Part shown: positions 1 to 8,725 of the stretch, piece after piece
Position numbering within the stretch: position 1 is the stretch's first letter
Layout: the number at the start of each line of letters is the position of its first letter
From: Bianquea renquensis
GTDB taxonomy: Bacteria > Bacillota > Clostridia > Lachnospirales > Bianqueaceae
NCBI RefSeq assembly: GCF_014384895.1
Contig: NZ_JACRSQ010000016.1
Coordinates: forward strand, 25,473 to 89,472
Length of the DNA: 64,000 nt
Reading direction: 5' to 3'
Program-made: the position numbers and the translations under genes
Notes under the pieces: generated by a model
The model's input: the letters and a program-made list of their open reading frames with translations, nothing else
The model's database searches: none
What the model was told of the DNA's origin: nothing

Positions 1-40
1 TATCGATAAGTATACTAGAGAAAAAGTCTAAAAATGAGGT

Positions 41-1072
41 GTGTTTGAATTGACTAGGAGACAGCGCGTCATTAACAGCTTGCTTCACAGGGAAAGCGAT
101 ATCATTCCCTATCACGCGGGATTTACCTCTCAGGAACTTGAAAGAGTGATTGCCTACACCGGCGATCCAGATTATCTTAAAGGGGTAGGATTGCACATGG
201 CCGGCATCGATTACGGCGGCTGGCCTCACCCGCTTCCGGGCCAACCGGATTTCTACCAGGATGACTTTGGTGTGATCTGGAATCGCTCCGGTGCGGACAA
301 GGATATCGGCGTGATCGATCATCCTGTGATTGAGGATCTGGAGGATTTCACCTATACCTGTCCTGTCTTTGACGAAGACCGTTTCCGCAAGGAGATTGAG
401 GGCGTTTTAGCCACGCGTGAGGACCGCTTTACCTATGTGGGACTGGGATTTTCTGTCTTTGAGCGGGCCTGGAGCCTGTGTGGAATGGAGAACGTTCTCA
501 TGGGGATGCTCGCCTATCCCGAGGAGCTGGACCGGTTGCTGGACAGTATCTGCGAATTTAATTTGAACGTCATCTCTGTCATGTTGGAATATCCAGAGGT
601 GGATGCCTGTTATTTTGGCGACGACTGGGGGCAACAGCACGGAACGATCATGGGGCCGGACCACTGGCGGCGCTTTATCAAACCTCGTCTGGCCAAAATG
701 TACCGCAAGGCAAAAGACGGCGGAAAGTTCATCATCCAACATTCCTGTGGCGATATCCATGAACTTTTCCCAGACTTGATCGACATCGGATTGGACTGCT
801 ATCAAACATTCCAGCCGGAGATCTATGATATCGAAGCTGTGAAAAAAGAATTTGGCCGTCATCTCACTTTCTTCGGTGGAATTTCCACCCAACAGCTACT
901 TCCCTCCGCCCCTGCGGAAGTGGTCAAAAGCGAGACCATCCGAATCATGCGCACCATGGGACCAGGGGGTGGCTATATCGCATCGCCAACCCACGCGGTG
1001 CCCCATGATGTTCCGCCGGAAAATATACTGGCTATGTTGGACGTGTTCACACACCAGGAGCGATACCTATAG
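41..1072 (+). CDS. Uroporphyrinogen decarboxylase (URO-D) family protein
   Basis: A 343-residue protein of the URO-D/methyltransferase superfamily. The family signature is clearest near the C-terminus, where FFGGIST is followed by a GGGYIASPTHAVPHDVPPEN segment. This C-terminal pattern is typical of the stand-alone URO-D-like proteins of Clostridia, which are usually corrinoid-linked methyltransferases or of unknown substrate rather than haem enzymes. No haem genes are nearby, so a haem role is unlikely. The start is uncertain: GTG at 41 directly abuts a GAGGT motif, while a TTG at 50 sits at a more normal distance from it. A strong terminator follows at 1149-1184, so the gene is probably transcribed alone or as the last gene of an upstream unit. 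Confidence 0.8.
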   Translation: MFELTRRQRVINSLLHRESDIIPYHAGFTSQELERVIAYTGDPDYLKGVGLHMAGIDYGGWPHPLPGQPDFYQDDFGVIWNRSGADKDIGVIDHPVIEDLEDFTYTCPVFDEDRFRKEIEGVLATREDRFTYVGLGFSVFERAWSLCGMENVLMGMLAYPEELDRLLDSICEFNLNVISVMLEYPEVDACYFGDDWGQQHGTIMGPDHWRRFIKPRLAKMYRKAKDGGKFIIQHSCGDIHELFPDLIDIGLDCYQTFQPEIYDIEAVKKEFGRHLTFFGGISTQQLLPSAPAEVVKSETIRIMRTMGPGGGYIASPTHAVPHDVPPENILAMLDVFTHQERYL

Positions 1073-1148
1073 TCGAGAAAAGAGCCGCTGCAAAATCGAT
1101 ACTTCCCTCGGAGCAAATCTTGTCGCTCGGTCAATAGCAAGATATGGG

Positions 1149-1184
1149 CCGCCGAATAGGAAAATTTTCTGTTCGGCGGTTTTT
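1149..1184 (+). terminator. Intrinsic terminator after the URO-D gene
   Basis: CCGCCGAA (1149-1156) pairs perfectly with TTCGGCGG (1172-1179), followed by a run of five T. Confidence 0.85.
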
Positions 1185-1349
1185 CTATGCTCAAAATTCC
1201 GGCCCCTGTTTCCTTGCTCCCTTTTGGAAGCTGTTTGGAGCACAATCACTTATTTCAGCGTAAAAAACGTTGTATGTTATCTAATTATCGTTGTATATTT
1301 TGTTTTAATGTGCTATACTACGCTTGTAAGATTCTGTGGAGGTGTGCCA

Positions 1350-2669
1350 ATGTACCGAATTGCAATAGAAAAACTTTACAGGTGGAGGGAAAGCAAGCGC
1401 CGCAAGCCACTGATTATCCAGGGCGCAAGACAGGTTGGAAAGACTTGGTTAATGAAAGACTTCGGCAGTAAGGCTTATGCCGATACCGTATATATCAATT
1501 TCGATTCCAATTCCAGAATGGCGGAGTTATTTGCTAGCGATTTGAATACGGACCGCCTGATTATGGGAATTGAGCTGTATGCCGGCAGAAAAATTGATCC
1601 AAACAACACCCTTCTGATATTTGATGAGGTACAGGAAGTGCCGAGAGCGCTTTCATCACTGAAATATTTTTATGAAAATGCGCCACAGTATCATATTGTC
1701 TGTGCTGGTTCACTCTTGGGCATTGCTCTGCACGAGGGTACATCGTTTCCCGTAGGCAAGGTTGAGTTTTTGAGTCTTTATCCGTTATCCTTCAAGGAGT
1801 TTTTAATGGCCACCGTTGGTGAACGCTTTGCCGAACTTCTTGACAGACAGGATTACTCGATGGTCACCTCTTTTAAGCAGACCTATATGGATGCGCTCAA
1901 GCAGTATTTCTTTGTGGGCGGTATGCCAGAATCGGTGCAAAGCTTTGCCGAAGAAAAGGATTTTAACGAGGTTCGGGAAATTCAAAAACGTATACTGGCA
2001 GCTTATGAACAGGATTTTTCTAAGCATGCCCCTATCGAAATCGTTCCAAAAATTCGTATGGTATGGAACAGCATCCCGTCTCAACTTGCTAAGGAAAACA
2101 AAAAATTTTTCTACGGCCTTGTGCGTGAGGGTGGACGCGCAAAGGAATATGAAGCGGCCATTATGTGGCTTTGTGACTGCGGACTTGTCCACAAGGTCAG
2201 CCGTGTGAATGCGGCGCGAATTCCGCTGAAAGCCTATGAAGATTTGAAGGCCTTTAAGCTGTTTATTGTCGATGTAGGGCTTCTTGGCTGTATGACAGGC
2301 CTGCGTCAGGGCGCACTGCTAGATGGCAACGATTTATTTACCGAGTTCAAGGGTGCTCTGACCGAGCAATATGTATGTCAGCAGCTCCAAACCATAGATG
2401 ATTTAGGTGTTTACTACTATACGAATGACCGTGGTTCCTGCGAGGTGGACTTTATTGTCGACACCGGCGAGCAGATCGTACCGGTGGAGGTTAAGGCGGA
2501 GGTTAATCTGAAGGCAAAGAGCTTGAAAACCTATCGCGAAAAATTTAATCCCGAAATTTCTGTTCGCACTTCCATGGCAGACTACAAAAAAGAGGATTGG
2601 CTGGTCAATCTGCCACTGTATGCGGTGGAAGAGATTTGCAAATGTGATGAGTGGAATTCAGAGGGATAG
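1350..2669 (+). CDS. AAA ATPase with DUF4143 C-terminal domain
   Basis: A 439-residue P-loop ATPase of the AAA_14/DUF4143 type, common in gut Clostridia and Bacteroidetes. The Walker A motif GARQVGKT lies at residues 25-32, and LLIFDEVQEVP further on is Walker B. The C-terminal part holds CEVDFIV...VPVEVKAE, resembling a PD-(D/E)XK nuclease core as in DUF4143. The cellular role of the family is not settled. I chose ATG 1350 because a GGAGGTG site lies just upstream (1338-1344); the open frame runs further 5' but through the preceding terminator. It stands alone between the terminator at 1184 and the mobile-element genes. Confidence 0.85.
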   Translation: MYRIAIEKLYRWRESKRRKPLIIQGARQVGKTWLMKDFGSKAYADTVYINFDSNSRMAELFASDLNTDRLIMGIELYAGRKIDPNNTLLIFDEVQEVPRALSSLKYFYENAPQYHIVCAGSLLGIALHEGTSFPVGKVEFLSLYPLSFKEFLMATVGERFAELLDRQDYSMVTSFKQTYMDALKQYFFVGGMPESVQSFAEEKDFNEVREIQKRILAAYEQDFSKHAPIEIVPKIRMVWNSIPSQLAKENKKFFYGLVREGGRAKEYEAAIMWLCDCGLVHKVSRVNAARIPLKAYEDLKAFKLFIVDVGLLGCMTGLRQGALLDGNDLFTEFKGALTEQYVCQQLQTIDDLGVYYYTNDRGSCEVDFIVDTGEQIVPVEVKAEVNLKAKSLKTYREKFNPEISVRTSMADYKKEDWLVNLPLYAVEEICKCDEWNSEG

Positions 2670-2689
2670 GCTGAAGGAATGGAGATAAA

Positions 2690-2758
2690 ATGAAAGTGCT
2701 CGATCCACATTGTGACAACAAAGAGGGCGTATGGCTCCGGCTTAATAAGGATGTATAG
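2690..2758 (+). CDS. Possible truncated small ORF at mobile-element edge
   Basis: A 22-codon frame (MKVLDPHCDNKEG...) with a plausible ribosome site (GGAATGGAG) starts 20 bases after the ATPase gene. It ends immediately before the hairpin that closes the recombinase unit. I infer it may be the 5' remnant of a gene cut by insertion of the element. I do not recognise the product. Confidence 0.3.
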   Translation: MKVLDPHCDNKEGVWLRLNKDV

Positions 2759-2769
2759 TTGAATTGTGG

Positions 2770-2799
2770 CGGAAGGCATATCTTTGGATATGTCTTCCG
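2770..2799 (-). terminator. Hairpin terminator after the serine recombinase
   Basis: CGGAAGGCATATC and GATATGTCTTCCG form a near-perfect stem with a four-base loop, directly after the recombinase stop codon (2801-2803). Confidence 0.6.
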
Positions 2800-2800
2800 T

Positions 2801-4420
2801 TTACTGTATCGTTCCGATGTAATTGAAGTAAACGTCAATCTTTTGTGTGTAAAACTTTTTCCTGTAAGCGCCGTCACGCTCATGCACCGTGATGTGGTGA
2901 ACAAACTCCCGCAGGATTTCCGGCGTAAGCTCCGGCACTTCTAAATGCCGGTCAACAATGGCGAGGAAGTTCCCCACGTTGTCAAGCTCATCCTGTTGTT
3001 TGGCAAGTTCTGCTTCAAAACAGAAAGCCCGTGTTTTTAAGGTTTCCTGCTCCGCCAGATACCGCCCGTTTAGCTGCTGGAATTGCTCGTCCGTGAGTAT
3101 GCCGGTTGCCAGCTTCTCAAAAGTGGCGGCTATCAGGTTGTCAACCTCTGCAAGCCGTTTCCTTGCCTGTTCCAGTTCCTTCCGCTTGGCTGTCAGTTCC
3201 TTTTTCAACTGGCCGGATTGCTTGGCTGTCAAATGGGCGATGAAGGCTTCCCGATCGGCTTGTACCGTTTGTACGACGGCCTGTATCGCTTGTAAAACAG
3301 CTTCCCGCAGGTGCAGGGCTTTTACTGTATGGGGCGTACATTCTTCCTTGTGGCGGTGGTATTTGCCGCAAACATAGGTGTATTTGCTTTCGTCCCAGCT
3401 TCCGCACCGGCAAAGATAATGGGTGTTGCCGCAGTCGGCGCATTGTACCATACCCGCCAGCATATCCATTTCCCCCAGCTTGGTGGGCCGCCGCTTGTTC
3501 GTCCGTACCCTCTGCACAATGTCCCACAGTTCCCGGTCAATAATCGGCTCATGGGCGTTTTCTACCCGGTAGCGTTCTTCTTCCGGCACCTCGACTACAA
3601 TGTCGCTTTTGTAGGAAGGTTTGTGCGTCTTGCAGCTTACCTGTAAGCCGATATAGTCCGGGTTTTCCAGAATATCGGCTATGCTGCTACCCGACCACCG
3701 ATAGGGAAAATCCGGGTTGCGGCTGGAATGGTTGCGTCCAAACTTGCGGTAGGCGTATTCAGTGGGTACAAGCACCCTTTCCCGTTCCAGACGCTTGGCA
3801 ATCTGCTCTGGCCCCATGCCTGAAGCGCACAGGTTGAAGATATACCGCACCTTTTCTGCCGCTTCCGGGTCGGGAATGATTTTGAACTTATCCGCCGGGT
3901 CTTTCTGATAGCCATAGGGTGGGATTGTCGCAATTCGTACCCCTTTTTCCGCCTTGTGCTGGATAACGGCGTTGATCTTTCGGCTGGTCTGCCGGGGATA
4001 CCATTCGTTAAACAGGTTGGAGAACATGGCTAAATCCTCGTCGCTCTCCGTGTTGGTGGCGCTGTCGTAGTTGTTGGTAATGGCGATAAAGCGCACGCCC
4101 AACGCAGGAAAGACGATTTCCAGCAGATTGTTGGCTTCCGACTGGTTGCGGTACAGGCGGGTCAAGTCGGTCACAATCAGCGTAGCGGCCTGTCCGTCCC
4201 GTATCATGGCAAGCACCTTCTGAAAGCCGGGACGGTTGGTCTTTGTCCCGGAAACGCCATCGTCATACAAAAACAGGGGATTGCCCAAGCTATGCTTTTC
4301 TGCATAATCCCGCAGCATTTCCTCCTGGTGCTGTATACTCAGGCTGGTGCCTTCCCGTTTGTCCTCGTTGGACAGCCGTCCATAAAGTAATGTGTATTTT
4401 TCGGTTTGGTTTCCCTGCAT
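2801..4420 (-). CDS. Large serine recombinase (TnpX/TndX-like)
   Basis: A 539-residue site-specific recombinase. The N-terminal resolvase domain has the YGRLS motif with the likely catalytic Ser17 and a DGVSGTKTNRPGF segment. It is followed by the recombinase domain, a zinc-ribbon-like segment (CADC...CRCG...CGKYH), a long Lys/Glu/Arg-rich coiled coil and a C-terminal EFVHHITVHERDG region typical of Clostridial transposon and ICE recombinases. ATG 4420 is preceded by AAAGGAG. The family moves elements as circles using short ends. A small TnpW-like gene lies just upstream, as in related elements. The exact ends of the element could not be set. Confidence 0.92.
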   Translation of the reverse strand: MQGNQTEKYTLLYGRLSNEDKREGTSLSIQHQEEMLRDYAEKHSLGNPLFLYDDGVSGTKTNRPGFQKVLAMIRDGQAATLIVTDLTRLYRNQSEANNLLEIVFPALGVRFIAITNNYDSATNTESDEDLAMFSNLFNEWYPRQTSRKINAVIQHKAEKGVRIATIPPYGYQKDPADKFKIIPDPEAAEKVRYIFNLCASGMGPEQIAKRLERERVLVPTEYAYRKFGRNHSSRNPDFPYRWSGSSIADILENPDYIGLQVSCKTHKPSYKSDIVVEVPEEERYRVENAHEPIIDRELWDIVQRVRTNKRRPTKLGEMDMLAGMVQCADCGNTHYLCRCGSWDESKYTYVCGKYHRHKEECTPHTVKALHLREAVLQAIQAVVQTVQADREAFIAHLTAKQSGQLKKELTAKRKELEQARKRLAEVDNLIAATFEKLATGILTDEQFQQLNGRYLAEQETLKTRAFCFEAELAKQQDELDNVGNFLAIVDRHLEVPELTPEILREFVHHITVHERDGAYRKKFYTQKIDVYFNYIGTIQ

Positions 4421-4497
4421 ATTATGCTCCTTTCCAGCAGGGGGAACCCGTCATAAGGCAAAAAATATTATACCACAGGACAGAGAAAAAGGGAAGG

Positions 4498-4677
4498 TTA
4501 TTCCTTCCCCTGTTCCCGCAGTTCGTTTTCCATTAGACGCAGGAGCCGCCCTTTCAAACTGCCTATACCAGTTTCGGGGAAATACACACTCACCCGAAGA
4601 ACAGCGCTGTTTTTCCTGATCTCAAAGCAATTATAAAGGCGATAATCCGGTTCCTGCGTCCCATTTCTCTTCTTCAT
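4498..4677 (-). CDS. TnpW-like small transposon-encoded protein
   Basis: A 59-residue frame starting MKKRNGTQEPDYRLYN and ending NELREQGKE. The ribosome site AAAGGAC precedes the ATG at 4677. The central part, a beta-hairpin-like VLRVSVYFPETG followed by LKGRLLRLMENEL, resembles the small TnpW-type proteins carried beside large serine recombinases in Firmicutes elements. Its function in those elements is unclear. It is read in the same direction as the recombinase, 77 bases upstream. The match is from memory of the family pattern. Confidence 0.6.
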   Translation of the reverse strand: MKKRNGTQEPDYRLYNCFEIRKNSAVLRVSVYFPETGIGSLKGRLLRLMENELREQGKE

Positions 4678-4746
4678 CTTACGTCCTTTCCGCCGGATTC
4701 AAATGTTCTTTGTTTCCGCGAAAAGGTCTTTTTATTCCATAGTTCT

Positions 4747-5070
4747 CTATCGGGTTTCCGGCTGATTATACAAAGGTTTTTCTCCTTCTACTATCAGTAT
4801 GTCGGAAATTGGCTGGTTAAAGAATACCGGTCCCAAAAATGGGCGCTGATAGAAGAGCATATGTGAAATGCTTAATAGGTCTTGCGTTTGCTGGAATACA
4901 CAATAACGTCCGTTAAGCCGCCGAAAGCGGGCAGTCCAAAGCGCCAGCTTGCTGTTATTCTCAGCCTTAGCAGATATTAATAGGGTACGTTCGTCTTCGT
5001 AAATCTCTTTTGCTGTTGCAGTCATAATCCATATGCCTGTATTGCTCATATCGTCGAGCAGCGGCATCAA
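4747..5070 (-). CDS. Hypothetical protein, possibly truncated
   Basis: An open frame of up to 107 residues, from a TTG at 5070 or from internal ATGs. MTATAKEIYEDERTLLISAK may be the true N-terminal part. No signal peptide, membrane segment or motif that I recognise is present. No good ribosome site precedes any start. A second frame just upstream also reads as plausible protein (RRQLDAAARRYEQYRH), so this may be the 3' remnant of a frameshifted or truncated cargo gene. Confidence 0.3.
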   Translation of the reverse strand: MMPLLDDMSNTGIWIMTATAKEIYEDERTLLISAKAENNSKLALWTARFRRLNGRYCVFQQTQDLLSISHMLFYQRPFLGPVFFNQPISDILIVEGEKPLYNQPETR

Positions 5071-5212
5071 GCTGCCGCCGCTTTATATCATTTCCCGACG
5101 GCGTATCTAAAAGGAACCGGTCTACGGATATAAAATAGCGCAGCATAAGTTCAAAGAAAATCTGTAAACTTCAACGAGCGATTCTGGTGCTGAGAAAGTC
5201 TGATAAGGGTAC

Positions 5213-5241
5213 TTGCATTTTCACTTGTTCCATGCTATAAT
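5213..5241 (+). promoter_or_regulatory. Promoter of the MATE gene leader
   Basis: TTGCAT (5213-5218) and TATAAT (5236-5241) are spaced by 17 bases. Transcription would start about 5248, a few bases before a strong terminator-like hairpin. Confidence 0.75.
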
Positions 5242-5254
5242 ATAAAAACGGTTT

Positions 5255-5308
5255 GAAACGCTCCCGTACACAAAGGCTATTTGTGTACGGGAGCGTTTCT
5301 ATTTTTTT
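5255..5308 (+). terminator. Leader terminator/attenuator ahead of the MATE gene
   Basis: A perfect 20-bp stem (5255-5274 with 5280-5299), a five-base loop and a T-rich tail at 5300-5308. It lies between the promoter and the MATE start (5348), so most transcripts should stop here unless the hairpin is prevented from forming. No leader peptide with a start codon is visible before it. Confidence 0.75.
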
Positions 5309-5347
5309 GGATAAACAAAAAACATCTACAATCAATGGTGAATAACT

Positions 5348-6712
5348 ATGAAAAGATCAAACAGTACATTTCTTGACGGGCCGATTTTGCCCGCTTTATT
5401 GCGCTTCTCCATACCTGTCTTATGTGCCTTGCTATTGCAGGCTCTTTACGGCGCAGTTGATTTGTGGGCAGTTGGGACATTTTGTGGAGAAGCCGATGTT
5501 TCGGCAGTAGCAACAGGCAGCCAAACCATGTTGATTGTTACAGGAATTGTAACGGGGTTGTCTATGGGAACTACTGTTTTACTTGGAAAAAAGATCGGGA
5601 GTGGGGATAGTAAAGGAGCAGCCGATACGATAGGCACAAGTATATGTGTGTTTACTTTGTTAGGAATTGTCCTCAGCATTGTAATGACATTTGCTGCCTC
5701 AAAAATCGCGGTTATTATGAACGCGCCGCAGGAAGCATTTGAAAAAACAGTACACTATATTTTGATCTGTGGCGCGGGAAGCCTGTTTATTGTAGGCTAC
5801 AATTTGATTAGTGCTATTTTTCGTGGTATGGGAAACTCAAAAGCCCCATTACTATTTGTGTCAATCGCTTGCGTTGCGAACATTGTCGGTGATGTTATTT
5901 TAATTAAAGTGTTTGATATGGGAACAGCCGGAGCAGCCATAGCAACGATAGCAGCCCAAGCAATTAGCGTAGTCCTCTCATTGGTGCTGATTAAGAAAAA
6001 AGGTTTTCCATTCCCATTTAGAAAAGAAAATGTGCGTTTAGATAAGGGGACAGCAACAAGTATTATTAAACTTGGCTTTCCGATTGCATTACAGGATATG
6101 TGCAATGAAATATCTTATCTAATCATAATTGGACTTGTAAACGCATTAGGGGTAACTGCTTCCGCAGGAGTGGGAATAGCTGAAAAACTCGTAATGTTTA
6201 TGCTGCTCATACCTATGTCCTATATGCAATCCATTTCTGCTTTTGTCGCACAGAATATCGGCGCAGGACAGGAAGTACGCGCAAAAAAGGCGATGTGGAC
6301 AGGTATGTTTACCGCTGTCATTTTGGGCGGTGTTATGTCTTATTTATCCTTTTTCCATGGGGATTTGTTATCCCGCATATTTATAAAAGAATTGCCAGTA
6401 ATCAATGCGTCTGCCGAGTTTTTGAAAGCGACCGCGATTGAATGTTTTGTTCTCTCCATAGCATACTGTTTTACTGGATATTATAACGGACTTGGAAAAA
6501 CCGCTTTTGTTATGGCACAAGGGTTGTGTGCAATTTTCCTTGTGAAGATTCCGTATGCGTGGTTTGCAAGCCACAGGCATGAACCCCAGCTTTTTCAGAT
6601 AGGTATGTCCACAGCGTATGCCGCTGTTTTCACGCTGATCGTATGTGTCCTTTACTATATCTATATCAATCAGAAGAAAAGCAAATCAAAAATAGGAGGC
6701 GCTTTAAAATAG
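5348..6712 (+). CDS. MATE family multidrug efflux transporter
   Basis: A 454-residue polytopic protein with about twelve hydrophobic segments and the MATE N-terminal pattern (GPILPALLRFSIPVLCALLLQ). A second, related half starts near IIKLGFPIALQDM. MATE pumps export cationic drugs using Na+ or H+ gradients. The gene lies between two recombinase genes and behind an attenuator-like hairpin, so it is probably cargo of a mobile element. Its codon use looks more AT-rich than the core region by eye. The ribosome site is weak (GGTG before ATG 5348). A very short membrane peptide frame overlaps its stop codon. Confidence 0.9.
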   Translation: MKRSNSTFLDGPILPALLRFSIPVLCALLLQALYGAVDLWAVGTFCGEADVSAVATGSQTMLIVTGIVTGLSMGTTVLLGKKIGSGDSKGAADTIGTSICVFTLLGIVLSIVMTFAASKIAVIMNAPQEAFEKTVHYILICGAGSLFIVGYNLISAIFRGMGNSKAPLLFVSIACVANIVGDVILIKVFDMGTAGAAIATIAAQAISVVLSLVLIKKKGFPFPFRKENVRLDKGTATSIIKLGFPIALQDMCNEISYLIIIGLVNALGVTASAGVGIAEKLVMFMLLIPMSYMQSISAFVAQNIGAGQEVRAKKAMWTGMFTAVILGGVMSYLSFFHGDLLSRIFIKELPVINASAEFLKATAIECFVLSIAYCFTGYYNGLGKTAFVMAQGLCAIFLVKIPYAWFASHRHEPQLFQIGMSTAYAAVFTLIVCVLYYIYINQKKSKSKIGGALK

Positions 6713-6792
6713 GAACGATTATAGTCGGTCTCATCACATTCGTTATTATTGCCGGGCTGGTTTGGTACACAATAACACATTGGGGAAAATGA
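6709..6792 (+). CDS. Possible 27-residue single-span membrane peptide (non-standard start)
   Basis: The frame reads (I)GTIIVGLITFVIIAGLVW and ends HWGK. This resembles the N-terminus of FeoB-associated small membrane proteins. It starts at an ATA overlapping the MATE stop codon and follows an AGGAGG site at proper distance. The start would be a mutated ATG, a rare start or chance, hence low confidence. Confidence 0.25.
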   Translation: MGTIIVGLITFVIIAGLVWYTITHWGK

Positions 6793-6885
6793 AAATTTTA
6801 CGAAGCGTGGACAAAGCTATTTTATTGGTGTAAAATATTTATAGGCTAAAGTTGCGGAAATATAAAGTTAAGAAAGGACGATGTA

Positions 6886-7503
6886 ATGAAAAATCCATGG
6901 GAAGAAATTCCATTAGCTGATTATGAAAATCATATGAAACTTGATTCTGTTATGCAATTACAGGCTATGAATGAAATGATGAAAGAGCAGTTTGACACTT
7001 ATCCCATTTCCAGTGTAATGATATTAGGGATTGCAGGAGGCAATGGTCTTGAGCATATTCAGAAAGACAAATTTGAAAAAGTATATGGAATTGACATCAA
7101 TTCATCTTATTTGCAATCCGTCAAACAAAGATACCCCCATTTGGACGGGCTTCTGGCATGTTTGTGTATCAACTTAATTGATGAAACGGATAGGTTGCCG
7201 AAGGCAGATATGGTTATTGCAAATCTGTTGATTGAGTATATTGGATACGAGTGCTTTCAGAACGCAATCCGGCAAGTCAATCCGAAGTATGTTTCATGTA
7301 TTATTCAAATCAATATGGAGGATAATTGGGTATCAGATTCCCCCTACCTACATGTGTTTGATGGACTGGAACGGGTACACCATCAAATGGAAGAACAGGC
7401 ATTAGAGAAAGCAATGCATGAAATTGATTATAACACAATCAGAACTTTAGAGCATATGCTACCTAATGGTAAAAAATTGGTACAGATAGATTTTGAAAGA
7501 TAA
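6886..7503 (+). CDS. Class I SAM-dependent methyltransferase
   Basis: A 205-residue protein with a Rossmann methyltransferase core. Motif I is VMILGIAGGNGLEHI, the acidic end of beta-2 is VYGIDIN, and PKADMVIANLLIEYIG is the motif IV region. The substrate is unknown. ATG 6886 follows AAAGGA. It lies after the MATE gene with a gap of about 90 bases past the small peptide frame and is closed by a terminator at 7540-7583, so MATE and methyltransferase probably form one cargo unit. Confidence 0.82.
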   Translation: MKNPWEEIPLADYENHMKLDSVMQLQAMNEMMKEQFDTYPISSVMILGIAGGNGLEHIQKDKFEKVYGIDINSSYLQSVKQRYPHLDGLLACLCINLIDETDRLPKADMVIANLLIEYIGYECFQNAIRQVNPKYVSCIIQINMEDNWVSDSPYLHVFDGLERVHHQMEEQALEKAMHEIDYNTIRTLEHMLPNGKKLVQIDFER

Positions 7504-7539
7504 CTTTCAGTTTGTCAAATAAATAGCAAAATAGAAAAC

Positions 7540-7583
7540 ACCGTCAAGGATAAACTCCGCACTTCGCGTTTTTGACGGTATTT
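7540..7583 (+). terminator. Intrinsic terminator after the methyltransferase
   Basis: ACCGTCAA (7540-7547) pairs with TTGACGGT (7572-7579), followed by ATTTT. Confidence 0.7.
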
Positions 7584-7867
7584 TCTGCCTTTGTTGATGA
7601 GCCACCAAGAGTGCAATCGGATAAACCGCTTTCGCCTTCAATTTATTATGGTGTATTCGCATTTAAATGCAAGAATCCCCCTAATTTTATGCAGTTTTTA
7701 GAACACGTTAAGGGTTTTATATTCATACCCTTAAAATTGTCTTTCTCCCGTTTCTAAGACGCTCCGGCGGTTTTGCGGAAGGCTATCCGGTCTGAAACCC
7801 GTTTTTCTCTCTTTACCGCCGCTTTCCTCGTATATGCTCCGTTTTCCTGCTTCACCAGTCATTACTT
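7584..7867. other. Intergenic stretch without recognised content
   Basis: AT-rich DNA between convergent units. I see no convincing gene, promoter or repeat here. Confidence 0.5.
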
Positions 7868-8725
7868 TCAATCCAGATAGTGCCCGGCGATCACGGAAAT
7901 GCGGTTGTGCCCTAACTGGCGGGATACTTGAAGCATGGCGCGGCGGTCATAGACCATGCCGCGCCTGTCCTTTTTGCAATAATATTTTTCTTGCCGTGCC
8001 AGCGTATGGAGAGAGCGGGCAAGCTGCCGGTATAGGACGTTGGCGTACGCCCTGCGGCACCCATGCACGTCCATATGGGAAGGGACAGACGTAAAGATAG
8101 GTTTTCCTGTGGGATTTCCTGCGAATTTCAAAACCGCTTCTTCTTTTCCCGGAAGTACGGCAATATCCCGCACCTTGCCGCCTTTGCCCGTCACGCCGCA
8201 TAAGGCCGCGCTTCCATCCGGGTTCATCCGTATCTGCTCCGGCCTGATCGCCGCCAATTCATGGCGGCGCAGGCCGGTTGCCCGTGCAAAGGCGAGAATA
8301 TCCGCATTCTTTTCTTTGGAAAAGCCGTAATCCCTTGAAGCTGTGTTGCGGCTTCGTTCAATGGCCTGCCGTTCCCGATGTGGGAGCGTAATGTCAAAAT
8401 CCCGCGCTGTGCAGCCGTAGAGCTTGCACAGCGCGGCTCTTTGTGTTGAGAGGGTATAAGCGGAAAGCCCCCGGTCGATACCGCTTTGCAGATAGCTTTC
8501 CACATGAGGCTGGGCTTGTGCCAGTGTCCGGCTTCCGTACTCCGTTTTGGCCCACTTTGCAAACGCGCAGCCTTGTTTCAGATAAGTTTCAAAGGTGCGG
8601 TAAGAGAAGATACCGATGGGAGTACGTGTGTTTTCTGCTTGTTTTGCGTCATGGCGGCTTTCGCCGATGCGAAGCTGGCTTTGCAGGGCCTCCTGTACCT
8701 GCCGCACCATAGATTTATGCTTCAT
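7868..8725 (-). CDS. Tyrosine recombinase/integrase
   Basis: A 285-residue site-specific integrase. Catalytic residues can be placed in order: Arg in GLRRHELAAI, Lys in GKGGKVRDI, His-x-x-Arg in VHGCRRAYA, His in LGHNRISVIAGHY and the nucleophile Tyr in GHYLD at the very C-terminus. An N-terminal SAM-like DNA-binding domain (YLKQGCAFAKWAKTEYG) is present. A purine-rich ribosome site precedes the ATG. It probably integrated part of this accessory region and is independent of the serine recombinase, so two elements may be nested or adjacent. Confidence 0.88.
   Translation of the reverse strand: MKHKSMVRQVQEALQSQLRIGESRHDAKQAENTRTPIGIFSYRTFETYLKQGCAFAKWAKTEYGSRTLAQAQPHVESYLQSGIDRGLSAYTLSTQRAALCKLYGCTARDFDITLPHRERQAIERSRNTASRDYGFSKEKNADILAFARATGLRRHELAAIRPEQIRMNPDGSAALCGVTGKGGKVRDIAVLPGKEEAVLKFAGNPTGKPIFTSVPSHMDVHGCRRAYANVLYRQLARSLHTLARQEKYYCKKDRRGMVYDRRAMLQVSRQLGHNRISVIAGHYLD

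Noticed and set aside
852..1349. A long N-terminal extension of the AAA/DUF4143 gene
   Set aside because: The extension crosses the URO-D gene end and a strong terminator, has no family similarity, and ATG 1350 has an excellent ribosome site.
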